64,000 nt of DNA from Bryobacterales bacterium. GTDB lineage: Bacteria > Acidobacteriota > Terriglobia > Bryobacterales > UBA6623. Below the pieces are notes generated by a model. It saw only the letters and a list, made by a program, of their open reading frames with translations, was not told the DNA's origin and searched no databases. This document shows, one piece after another, positions 51,780-59,996 of the stretch. Position numbers and translations under genes: made by a program. Within the stretch, counting starts at the first letter, position 1, and each line of letters opens with the position of its first letter. The stretch lies in assembly GCA_022826925.1 (NCBI GenBank), contig JAJDTX010000186.1, forward strand, positions 1 to 64,000, in the 5' to 3' direction.

Positions 51780-54088
51780 TCAGCCCTCCTGCGCATCTGG
51801 AACGGCATGCTCTTAGTCACCGCCACGATGAGGTCGGCGAAGCGATAGCTAGACGCTTCCCCCTCGCGGGCGACTGCTCGCACTATAGGCCTATCGTAAT
51901 ACTCCAAGCCCCTTCCTAGGGCGTACGTGAGCAGTTTTTCTACGACAGTTCTCACGAAAGCGTCCTTCAACACCGTTGTGAACACCTGTTTTAGCTCCCC
52001 GGGACCGTTGAACCGGACGCCGCCTGGAAGTTCGCCCGAGGCGTCGATCGGCACTTCGCCGTCCTTGTCGCGCCAGCGTCCGATCGCGTCGAAGTTCTCT
52101 AGGGCGAAACCGATCGGGTCCATCCTGACGTGACAGCTGGCGCAGGTCGGGCTCTGGCTGTGCAGCGTCATCAGTTCCCGCAGGGTGAGGTGCTCGCCCT
52201 CCGGAGCAGCCTCTTCGAGCTCGGGTATGTCCGGCGGGGGCGGGGGCGGGGGCATGCCGAAGAGGTTCTCCAGGACCCATTTGCCGCGGATCACCACAGA
52301 GGTGCGGTTCGGGTAGGAAGTGACCGCCAGCACGCTGGCTTGTCCGAGCAGGCCTCCGCGCCGCGCGTCCGTTAGGCCGACCCGGCGGAACTGTGGGCCC
52401 CGCACGCCGGTGAGGCCATAGTGTGCGGCCAGCCTCTCGTTCAGGAACGTGTAGTCGGCGTCGAGCAGTTCGAATGCGCTTCGATTGCGCTTCAGGATGT
52501 CCGCGAAGAACAGTTCGGTCTCCCGCCGCATGGCAGAGCGCAGGTCCGCGTCGAATTCCGGAAACAGGATCTCGTCGGGCTTGACCTTCGCTACCTTGCG
52601 CAACTCCAGCCATTGCCCGGCGAAGTTCTCCACCAGCGCGCTTGCCCGCTGGTCGGCCAGCATTCGCCGGACCTGCCGCTCCAGCTCGCGCTCGTCGCGC
52701 AAGCGGCCCTGCTCGGCGGCCGCGAGGAGCTCCTCGTCAGGCAGGCTGCTCCACAGGAAGAACGAGAGCCGCGAGGCCAGCGCCGTGTCGCTGATCCGGA
52801 AGGGCTTGCCCGGCGCCGTGTCTTCGGGGTCGGGTTCGAGGCGGAACAGAAAGCTGGGGGAGACGAGCAGCGCTCGGATGGCCCGCTCGATGCCGGATTC
52901 GAACCCTCCTTCCGCCTGCCCGAGCTCGTACATCGCCATCAGGGCCGCCACGTCTTGGTCGTCGACTGGCCGCCGGTAGGCTTGCCGCGCCAGCCTCGAG
53001 ACGATTTCCTGGGCGCACGGCCGCGCCTCTTCCGCGCTCTCGGGCCGGCAGGTGAAGATCTTGCGGCGGCTGGCGGTATCGCCGGGGCCTTGCGGCTCGA
53101 ACGGGCCTTCGATGGAGATCCAGCGGAGTTTGAAAGGCTGGGTTGCATCTGGCAGCTGCAGCAGCTCCAAACGCCTGCCGTCCAAGCGGATGTCAAAGGG
53201 AGGATGTGGTCTTGCCGGCTCGCTGCTCCCGCTGGGCGCAGTGCGCTCCGCGCGCGAGGATTCGCCCAGGAATGCGAGCGCCAGCGTGCGCATCCCGGCC
53301 TGTACTGTCAGGCGGGTCTGGTAGTGCTCGTAGCTCGTCCGGCTGTCCCCTTGGTCCAAGGCCGCGGAGATAACGTACTCGCCCGTGAGAGGGAAGTAGT
53401 ACCGCAAGGCGGTGCCGCGGCTGGAGCGCACTGGCAGGTCCAGCCTTGAAGAAGGAGCGTGGCCGGCATAGCGGAAGCCGGTCTCGCGATCCCGCACGAA
53501 GATGTCTTTCTGCGGCTTGGAGATTCCCGTTCCTACGGCCAGTCGGCTCACGTGGCGGGCGGCGAACATGTAGCGGTCCAGCAGAGCCGGCGACAGAGTC
53601 AGCACGTCCGCGATGTTGTCGAAGCCGTAGCCGGAATCGTCACCGGGCAGCATCGTCGTGAGATCGAGGTCTAGGTGCAGCAGGTCGCGAACCGCGTTGG
53701 AGTACTCGGCCCGGTTTAGCCGGTGTGCCGGCGGACGACCGGGATCAGGATTCGCGCGGGCGGCCTCGTCCAGCGCTTGCTCCAATCGGGCGACGAACTC
53801 CGAGCGCTCGGACTGTTCCGGGGCGGGCATGCCTGACGGCGGCATCTCGCCCGCCCCGACCTTGCGCAGGACCTTCTCCCAAAGCGCTGGATCCAGATCA
53901 GGCTGGGCAGGATCGAGCCCTTGCAGCGAAACGCCCGCTGTCCGTGCACCGTCGTCATGGCACGCGACGCAGTATTGGTCGACCAGAACCTGATCGGAGG
54001 CTGTGGCGGTCGCGAGCGGCGCGAGTCCAACAGCGCTGATCAGCGCCAGCAAAACGATCCTAGAGTGTGTCGGGGCCAACGAGATCAT
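51776..54088 (-). CDS. DUF1587/1595/1592/1588/1585 protein with cytochrome c-like motif
   Basis: A 770-residue exported protein of the planctomycete-type multi-DUF family. After the signal (IVLLALISAVGLAPLATATA) comes a heme-binding CxxCH in DQYCVACHDDGART. DUF1587 follows (RLNRAEYSNAVRDLL), then DUF1595, DUF1592 (ALASRLSFFLWSSLPDEEL), DUF1588 (RGGLLGQASVLAVTSYPNRT) and DUF1585 (CASCHVRMDPIGFALENFD), which adds a second CxxCH. Likely a periplasmic redox protein; the substrate is unknown. ATG 54088 is chosen over the frame start 54208 because it opens the signal peptide. Confidence 0.9.
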   Translation of the reverse strand: MISLAPTHSRIVLLALISAVGLAPLATATASDQVLVDQYCVACHDDGARTAGVSLQGLDPAQPDLDPALWEKVLRKVGAGEMPPSGMPAPEQSERSEFVARLEQALDEAARANPDPGRPPAHRLNRAEYSNAVRDLLHLDLDLTTMLPGDDSGYGFDNIADVLTLSPALLDRYMFAARHVSRLAVGTGISKPQKDIFVRDRETGFRYAGHAPSSRLDLPVRSSRGTALRYYFPLTGEYVISAALDQGDSRTSYEHYQTRLTVQAGMRTLALAFLGESSRAERTAPSGSSEPARPHPPFDIRLDGRRLELLQLPDATQPFKLRWISIEGPFEPQGPGDTASRRKIFTCRPESAEEARPCAQEIVSRLARQAYRRPVDDQDVAALMAMYELGQAEGGFESGIERAIRALLVSPSFLFRLEPDPEDTAPGKPFRISDTALASRLSFFLWSSLPDEELLAAAEQGRLRDERELERQVRRMLADQRASALVENFAGQWLELRKVAKVKPDEILFPEFDADLRSAMRRETELFFADILKRNRSAFELLDADYTFLNERLAAHYGLTGVRGPQFRRVGLTDARRGGLLGQASVLAVTSYPNRTSVVIRGKWVLENLFGMPPPPPPPDIPELEEAAPEGEHLTLRELMTLHSQSPTCASCHVRMDPIGFALENFDAIGRWRDKDGEVPIDASGELPGGVRFNGPGELKQVFTTVLKDAFVRTVVEKLLTYALGRGLEYYDRPIVRAVAREGEASSYRFADLIVAVTKSMPFQMRRRAE

Positions 54089-54394
54089 CGTACCCGGAAC
54101 GCTCCGCGATTGGAAATCTTGTACTTGAGCGAGGGTGACTTCTGCTTGTGAGCCACGGTGGTCAGCGTCCTGATCGATTGCACGCGGCAATCGCGAGCGC
54201 AGCGGCATGAATCCCTGTGCTCCTCAGAGTCTTACCTCGGACCGAGCCAAGACCCACGAAGGCTGGCAACGGGAGCGCCGCTCGGGAGAATTGTTCAGGA
54301 CGATCCAGCAGACTCCAAATCTCTAGCGCTCGGGGTCCTACAAGTTCATCGAGGCGGACGGAGATTGCTGCGAGCAGGCGTTAGCCAAGTCGGT
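54089..54394. other. Gene-free region upstream of the DUF1592 operon
   Basis: About 306 nt between the Uma2 stop codon and the DUF1592 start. It should hold the promoter of the DUF1592 operon; a TACAAG element lies about 35 nt upstream of ATG 54088, but no clear -35 is seen. Small frames here look like chance. Confidence 0.3.
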
Positions 54395-55189
54395 TTACCC
54401 GGAGACCCGCAGTCTTGCCTCCAACTCAAGGATTCGTCGATCTGCCTCGTCCCGTTCGCGCTCGGCATTGGCGGCCCTGCACTCGGCGTTGCGCCGTGCC
54501 GCCGCCTCGGCCTCGGCCCAGCGCTGTGCCCGGTCGGCCCTCTGCTCCGCATCCCTGCGCGCTTGGCACTCCTCCGAATACGTCAGCAGGCTGCGCCCCA
54601 GTAGCGGATTCCGGAACCGCAGCAAATTGCCATCCGCCCGCAGGTCTAGCTCCAGCACCAAGCTCTGATGCCAACTCACGCCTTCATCCTGCCTCGTCTC
54701 GCGAACTCGTTCGTAGCTGGCGCCTTCTAGTCTCCAGCCCTCTAGCCCTTGAGGAATGCTGGTTCTATCCGGGTCGAACCGCCAAAACTCGGGCACTCCA
54801 ATCCGCTCATACGTCGTCCGCTTGCTCGTTGGCTCTAGGCTGCTCGTCGCTGGCGGGACCACTTCGACCACAAACGACAGGACCGCACCGCCTTCCTCCC
54901 AGATCTTGTACGACTTGCGGTCACGCTTCTCCACTCCCAGCACGACGAACACATCGGGCTCTAGCACCGCTTCCTTGTCGCCCCGGCGGTAGTACACGGC
55001 CATGCTCCCCGCCACGTAGGTGTGTGGCCGATGCTCAAAATGGCCCTGCAACTGGTTGCGCATTGCCACTATCGCATTCGCATGGTCGTCGCCCTCCATG
55101 AGGACCCGACCATCCGAGTAGGGATACCCGTCAGAGTCCACGAGGACAGCGCGGGACTCGGGAGGCAAGGGCGCAGTGGTGTCGGTCAT
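54395..55189 (-). CDS. Uma2-family (DUF820) putative nuclease with coiled-coil tail
   Basis: A 264-residue protein. The restriction-like PD-(D/E)xK elements are VLEPDVFVVLG (Asp) and LSFVVEVVPPATSS (Glu-x-Val in place of ExK, as in many members), with TYERIGVPEFWRFDPD following. The C-terminal 70 residues are an Arg/Glu/Ala-rich coiled coil. Uma2 proteins are abundant in cyanobacteria and some other phyla; their function is unknown. TATTAT lies 6 nt before ATG 55189. The frame extends to 55309 without similarity. Confidence 0.85.
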   Translation of the reverse strand: MTDTTAPLPPESRAVLVDSDGYPYSDGRVLMEGDDHANAIVAMRNQLQGHFEHRPHTYVAGSMAVYYRRGDKEAVLEPDVFVVLGVEKRDRKSYKIWEEGGAVLSFVVEVVPPATSSLEPTSKRTTYERIGVPEFWRFDPDRTSIPQGLEGWRLEGASYERVRETRQDEGVSWHQSLVLELDLRADGNLLRFRNPLLGRSLLTYSEECQARRDAEQRADRAQRWAEAEAAARRNAECRAANAERERDEADRRILELEARLRVSG

Positions 55190-55374
55190 GGGCTGATAAT
55201 AGCAACGGGGACTTTCTTCGAAAGCGGCTGACCGCGCAGGCTGAGTTTGCTGTGAGCGCCGCTGATCGCGACGCCCGCGGCTTCGTCGATGCCGACCAAC
55301 GCCTTCCAATCCCAGCAGATGTCCTCAGCCCGGTCGTCGCAATCCAGAATCGGGCACGTTTGACGTCCGAGCAA
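55186..55374 (-). CDS. Small cysteine-containing hypothetical protein, overlaps Uma2 start
   Basis: A 62-residue frame starting with TTG 55374, with Cys in TCPILDC, DICWDWKALVG and then AAGVAISGAHSKLSLRGQPL. The composition and low-entropy codon use look protein-like. Its stop codon overlaps the Uma2 ATG (ATGA), as in coupled genes. The same frame is open upstream to 55431 (including EVPIGPWLGVSPLGDLL) with no better start. I do not recognise a family. It may be a real small gene, or the tail of a decayed one. Confidence 0.35.
   Translation of the reverse strand: MLGRQTCPILDCDDRAEDICWDWKALVGIDEAAGVAISGAHSKLSLRGQPLSKKVPVAIISP
55196..55201 (-). promoter_or_regulatory. -10 hexamer, leaderless-type, for the Uma2 gene
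   Basis: TATTAT on the minus strand lies 6 nt before ATG 55189. It is located inside the small upstream frame. Confidence 0.45.
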
Positions 55375-55550
55375 GTCACCGAGCGGGGAGACTCCAAGCC
55401 AAGGGCCGATTGGGACTTCCTTCGTTCGCTATGGGATGCAGATCACAAGCACACCCGTGATAAGGAAGTGGATCGCGACTGGTCGATTTCTCGTTGGCTC
55501 TGATTTTCCAAGGGTGCGACTGGGTAAAGCAAATCTCGTACCCTTTATCC

Positions 55551-56957
55551 ATGCAGGTTGGCAAGCTGCTGCTGGTCGCACTCCTCGGTGCGAGCGTCGT
55601 GCAGGCCTCTGATTGGGCTAGGTTCCGCGGCCCCAATGGCAGCGGGGTTGCCGAGACCGGCCGCTTGCCTGTTGTCTTCGGACCCGGTACCAACTCCCAA
55701 TGGGACGTCACCGTTCCGCCGGGCAAGTCCTCTGCGGTCTTGTCCGCGGATCGGCTCTACCTCACGGCGGCCGAAGACGGCGAGTTGCTGACGCTCGCCT
55801 TCGACCGCGCGACTGGCAGGGAGCTGTGGCGGCGCGCGGCCCCGTCACGGCGCGTGGAGAGGATGAACCGCCTCAACCACGAGGCTTCGTCTACGCCTGT
55901 CACGGATGGCACGAACGTCTATGTCTTCTTCGGCGGCTACGGGATGCTCGCCTACGGCCCCGATGGGGACCAGCTGTGGGCTCTGCCTCTGGGACCGTTC
56001 ACCAACTATCACGGCATGGCGGCTTCTCCGATCTTGGCCGATGGCAAGCTCATCATGGTCTGCGACCAAGATCTGGAGGCCTAGGTTATTGCCGTCGATC
56101 CGGCCAACGGCGAGATCCTCTGGAAGCGGGAGCGTCCCGATTTCGTGCATAGTTTTTCGACGCCGGCCGTTTACGACTGGGGCGCGGGCGGCCTGGAGAT
56201 CATCGTGCCGGGCTCGTACCGCATGACCGGCTACGCTCCGGACGGCAGCGAGCTTTGGCGCGTCGACGGCCTGACCTACCAGGTGAAGTCCATTCCGGTG
56301 CTGGCCGGCGATCGGCTCTTTTTCAACGGCTGGGCGCCGGGCGGCGAGCCGGCCGTGCGCTTGGAACTGCCGCCGTTCGGGGAAATGAGCGAGCGCTTCG
56401 ATGCCAACGGTGACGCCGAGCTGGACAAGGAGGAGATCCCCGCGAATTGGCTGCCGGACAATTGGGCGATGCACGATCGGAACAAGAACGGGATGCTCAA
56501 CGCGCGCGACTGGGCGCACTATCGCGCCCGGCGCGTGTCTGAGAACTCTTGCATGGCCATCCGGCTCGGCGGCCGCGGCAATGTCACAGGGTCCCACCGC
56601 TTGTGGCGATACCAGAAGTCTCTGCCCGACGTGGCATCCCCCCTCCTGTACGAGAAGGTTCTCTACTTGGTCCGCAACGGAGGGATCGTGACCGCGCTCG
56701 AACCAGCTTCCGGGGCCGTGCTCAAGCAAGGGCGGCTCTCCGACGCGATCGACTCCTACTACGCCTCGCCGGTTGCGGGCGATGGCAAGATCTACATGCT
56801 CAGCGAGACCGGCAAGGCGGTCGTGTTGGAGGCCGGCTCGGATTGGACCGTGTTGCAAACCAACGATCTCGGAGAAGAGGTCTACGCCACGCCCGCCATC
56901 GGAGGCGACTGCTTGTACGTCCGCACGGCCAGCAAGCTGTATTGCTTCGGCGAATAG
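55551..56957 (+). pseudogene. PQQ-propeller/EF-hand protein interrupted by an in-frame TAG
   Basis: 468 codons including one amber (TAG, 56082-56084, codon 178). A signal peptide (GKLLLVALLGASVVQA) precedes propeller blades (DWARFRGPNGSGV, SADRLYLTAAEDGELLTLAF, TDGTNVYVFFGGYGML). After the TAG the frame continues in homologous style (VIAVDPANGEILWKRERPD) and holds two EF-hand-like loops (DANGDAELDKEEI, DRNKNGMLNARDW) inserted between blades. TAG is an ordinary stop elsewhere here (rpsB, tsf), so this is a nonsense mutation, a sequencing error or readthrough. ATG 55551 is preferred over 55494. Confidence 0.8.
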
Positions 56958-56995
56958 AATCGCAGTTGTCTCTCTGCCAGCGCGGCTTCTGCCGA

Positions 56996-57001
56996 TAGAA
57001 T
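56996..57001 (+). promoter_or_regulatory. -10 hexamer, leaderless-type, for a sulfatase
   Basis: TAGAAT lies 10 nt before ATG 57012. A second TAGAAT occurs 40 nt earlier (56955-56960) at the end of the PQQ gene. Confidence 0.45.
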
Positions 57002-57011
57002 CTGAGAACAC

Positions 57012-58460
57012 ATGACGGACTCAACCAGGCGCAACTTCTTGCTCGGCTCGATAGCGTTGGGCCCGCTCGCCGCCTGTGGAGGCGGCGAGCGCCGCGACGC
57101 CGGCGCGAAGGCACCGAACATCATCCTTTGCATGGCGGACGACCAGGGCTGGGGTGACACCGGCTACAACGGCCACCCGTACCTCAAGACGCCGCATCTC
57201 GACGCGATGAGCCGGGCCGGGCTCCGTTTCGACCGCTTCTACTCCGGCGCGCCGGTCTGCTCGCCCACCAGGGGCAGCGCGCTGACGGGCAGGCATCCGT
57301 ATCGCTACGGCGTGCCCACGGCCAATGCTGGCCACATCCGGGCCGGAGAGGTCACGTTGGCGGAATTGCTGAAGGCCCAAGGCTACACCACCGGGCACTT
57401 CGGCAAGTGGCATCTGGGCACCCTGACCAACGACCAAGAGGACGGCCGGCGGGGAGGGCGGCGACCCGAACACTACGCTCCGCCGTGGGAGCACGGGTTC
57501 GACCAGTCGTTTTCCGCCGAGGTGCAGATGCCGACCTGGGATCCCATGGAGAATCAGGCGTTTGCGTCGAAATACTGGACGGCGGAAGGGGAGTACGCCA
57601 CCGAGAACCTGTCCGGGGACGATTCGCGCGTCATCATGGACCGGGCCATTCCCTTCATTCAGCAGGCTGTGGCCGCGCAGACTCCTTTCTTCGCCGTGAT
57701 CTGGTTCCATGCCCCCCACCGCCCGGTAGTGGCCGGACCGCGGCACAGGGAGATGTATGCGGGATTCAGCGAAGGTGAGCAGCACTACTACGGCTGCATC
57801 ACCGCGCTCGACGAGCAGGTCGGCAGGCTCCGCGCCGAACTCCGGACGTTGGGCGTTGCGGACGACACGATGCTTTGGTACTGCAGCGACAACGGCCCCG
57901 AAGGGCGCACGTCACACAGCAGCACCGATCGGGGCTCGAGCGGAGGGTTGCGCGGGCGCAAGCGGAGCTTGTTCGAAGGCGGAGTCCGGGTTCCGGGCAT
58001 TCTCGAGTGGCCGCGGCACGTCGAAGCCGGGCGTGTCTCGGACATGCCCGCGTCCACCTGCGACTACTTTCCCACCATCGCCGCGGCGCTCGGGCTAGAC
58101 GTTTCGGAAGATGGGCGCCCGATCGATGGAGTGAGCCTGCTCCCCTTGATCGACGGCGACATGCAGCAGCGGGGGCGTCCGATCGCGTTTCAGTGTCCTG
58201 ACGCAGGAGAGCGCGGCCAGAGCGCCCGCCTAGGCTCGCCGGACCACGCGCTGATCGGCGATCGTTACAAGCTGCTGAGCTTTCTCGACGAACAGCGAAG
58301 CGGCGAGGACATGCTGTTCGACATCGCCCTGGACCCCGGGGAGCGGCACGACTTGGCCGGGGAACTGCCTGAGGTGGCGGCCGAGATGCGGCAGTACCTG
58401 CTGGAATGGGACGCGTCTTGCGCGCGAAGCGACGCGGGAGCGGACTATCCCAGCGGCTGA
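57012..58460 (+). CDS. Exported sulfatase (Tat/lipoprotein signal)
   Basis: A 482-residue sulfatase. The N terminus TRRNFLLGSIALGPLAACGGG combines a twin-arginine motif and a lipobox-like Cys. NIILCMADDQGWGDTGYNGH holds the metal Asp residues. The formylglycine Cys is C83 in PVCSPTRGSALTGRHP. GKWHLGTL, FFAVIWFHAPHRPVVAG and YCSDNGPEGR complete the site. It resembles arylsulfatases of marine polysaccharide degraders. It lies between the PQQ gene and the DUF1501 gene. Confidence 0.93.
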   Translation: MTDSTRRNFLLGSIALGPLAACGGGERRDAGAKAPNIILCMADDQGWGDTGYNGHPYLKTPHLDAMSRAGLRFDRFYSGAPVCSPTRGSALTGRHPYRYGVPTANAGHIRAGEVTLAELLKAQGYTTGHFGKWHLGTLTNDQEDGRRGGRRPEHYAPPWEHGFDQSFSAEVQMPTWDPMENQAFASKYWTAEGEYATENLSGDDSRVIMDRAIPFIQQAVAAQTPFFAVIWFHAPHRPVVAGPRHREMYAGFSEGEQHYYGCITALDEQVGRLRAELRTLGVADDTMLWYCSDNGPEGRTSHSSTDRGSSGGLRGRKRSLFEGGVRVPGILEWPRHVEAGRVSDMPASTCDYFPTIAAALGLDVSEDGRPIDGVSLLPLIDGDMQQRGRPIAFQCPDAGERGQSARLGSPDHALIGDRYKLLSFLDEQRSGEDMLFDIALDPGERHDLAGELPEVAAEMRQYLLEWDASCARSDAGADYPSG

Positions 58461-58514
58461 GCGAAGTTGCGCGGCGCGCTCGGCAGGCCGGGCTTGAGCG
58501 CTCGCCGCGACATG

Positions 58515-58520
58515 TAGAAT
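58515..58520 (+). promoter_or_regulatory. -10 hexamer, leaderless-type, for DUF1501
   Basis: TAGAAT lies 9 nt before GTG 58530; TTGAGC 15 nt further upstream is a weak -35 candidate. Confidence 0.5.
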
Positions 58521-58529
58521 GGAACCGCT

Positions 58530-59963
58530 GTGAAAGCGAAACAGCCCATTGCGGCGACGCTCCAACGCCGCGATTTCCTGCGCAGTGCAGCCGGCGGAGT
58601 CGGCGTCGCCGCGCTGGCCGAGCTCTTGGCGGCCGATGGGCTGACCGCGGCCGGTCCTCTGGCTCCGCGGGCCCCGCACTTCGCGCCGAGGGCGAAGAAC
58701 GTCATCTTCATGTTCATGGAGGGCGGCCCCAGCCAGTACGAGCTCTTCGACCCCAAGCCTGCGTTGCAGCGCTGGGACGGCCAGTCGCTGCCGGAATCGA
58801 TCACCAAGGACCTCACTCTCGCCTTCATCAAGCCCACCGCCAAGGTGATGGCCAGCCGGTACAAGTTCGAGCCGCGCGGCCGGTCTGGCATGGAACTCTC
58901 TGAACTTGCGCCGCACCTCGGCTCGGTGGCGGACGACATCTGTCTCATCCGCTCGATGCACGGAGACGCCTTCAACCACCACCCGGGCCAGCTCCTGCTG
59001 TTCACCGGAGCGACGATACCTGGCCGCCCGACACTGGGGTCATGGCTGCTTTACGGCTTGGGCAGCGAATCGAAGAACCTGCCCGGTTTCGTCGTCTTGA
59101 CCTCGGGCAAGGGCACTTCCGGAGGCACGACGAACTTCTCTTCGGGATTCATGCCGTCCCACTATCAGGGCACGCTGTTCCGCAATCAAGGCGATCCGAT
59201 CCTATACCTCACCAATCCTCCGGGCGTGACGCCGGAGATCCAGCGCGAGACCATCGGCTTCGTCAACGACATGAACCGCATGCGCTACGAGCGGACCGGG
59301 GACGAGGAGATCGCCTCGCGCATCAATGCCTACGAACTCGCCTTCAGGATGCAGACCGAGGCTCCGGACCTGGTGGACCTCTCGGACGAGTCCCCGGAGA
59401 CCATCGCGATGTACGGCATCGAGAGCGACAACGAGCATCGCCGCCAGTATGCGACGAACTGCTTGCTGGCGCGCAGGCTGGTCGAGCGCGGGGTCCGCAC
59501 CGTGCTGATGATGGACGCGTCTTGGGACGATCACACCTATCTCAACCAGAAGCTGCCCAAGCGCATGCAGGAAACGGACCAGCCGACCGCTGCTCTCCTC
59601 AAGGACCTCAAGCGCCTCGGCCTGCTGGACGAGACCCTGGTCGTGTGGGGCGGGGAGTTCGGGCGCACGCCGATGGTCGAGATTCGCAAGCCCGAGGAAG
59701 CAGCCAACGCCGGGCGCGACCACCAGCCGACAGCCTACTCGATGTGGATGGCGGGGGGCGGTGTCAAGCCAGGCTACGTGCATGGCGCAACCGACGAGTT
59801 GTGCCTCAACATCACGGCAGATCCGGTCCATGTGCATGACCTGCAGGCGACCATCCTGCACCTGATGGGCTTCGATCACGAGAAATTCACGTACAGGTTC
59901 ATGGGACGGGACTTCCGCCTGACGGATGTGAGCGGCAGCGTCCAGCACGGGTTGCTGGCATAG
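58530..59963 (+). CDS. DUF1501 exported protein
   Basis: A 477-residue protein with a twin-arginine signal (LQRRDFLRSAAGGVGVAALA). DUF1501 belongs to the alkaline-phosphatase-like superfamily. Landmarks are NVIFMFMEGGPSQYELFDPK, RSMHGDAFNHHPGQLLLFTG, TNFSSGFMPSHYQGTLFRN, VVWGGEFGRTPM and GRDHQPTAYSMWMAGGG. Metal-type His/Asp residues are present, but activity is unknown. In many genomes DUF1501 follows a DUF1549/DUF1553 cytochrome gene; here it follows a sulfatase. The start is GTG 58530. Confidence 0.9.
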   Translation: MKAKQPIAATLQRRDFLRSAAGGVGVAALAELLAADGLTAAGPLAPRAPHFAPRAKNVIFMFMEGGPSQYELFDPKPALQRWDGQSLPESITKDLTLAFIKPTAKVMASRYKFEPRGRSGMELSELAPHLGSVADDICLIRSMHGDAFNHHPGQLLLFTGATIPGRPTLGSWLLYGLGSESKNLPGFVVLTSGKGTSGGTTNFSSGFMPSHYQGTLFRNQGDPILYLTNPPGVTPEIQRETIGFVNDMNRMRYERTGDEEIASRINAYELAFRMQTEAPDLVDLSDESPETIAMYGIESDNEHRRQYATNCLLARRLVERGVRTVLMMDASWDDHTYLNQKLPKRMQETDQPTAALLKDLKRLGLLDETLVVWGGEFGRTPMVEIRKPEEAANAGRDHQPTAYSMWMAGGGVKPGYVHGATDELCLNITADPVHVHDLQATILHLMGFDHEKFTYRFMGRDFRLTDVSGSVQHGLLA

Positions 59964-59996
59964 CCAAGGACTCGCCGCAGTCGCTAGCGGCCGGTA

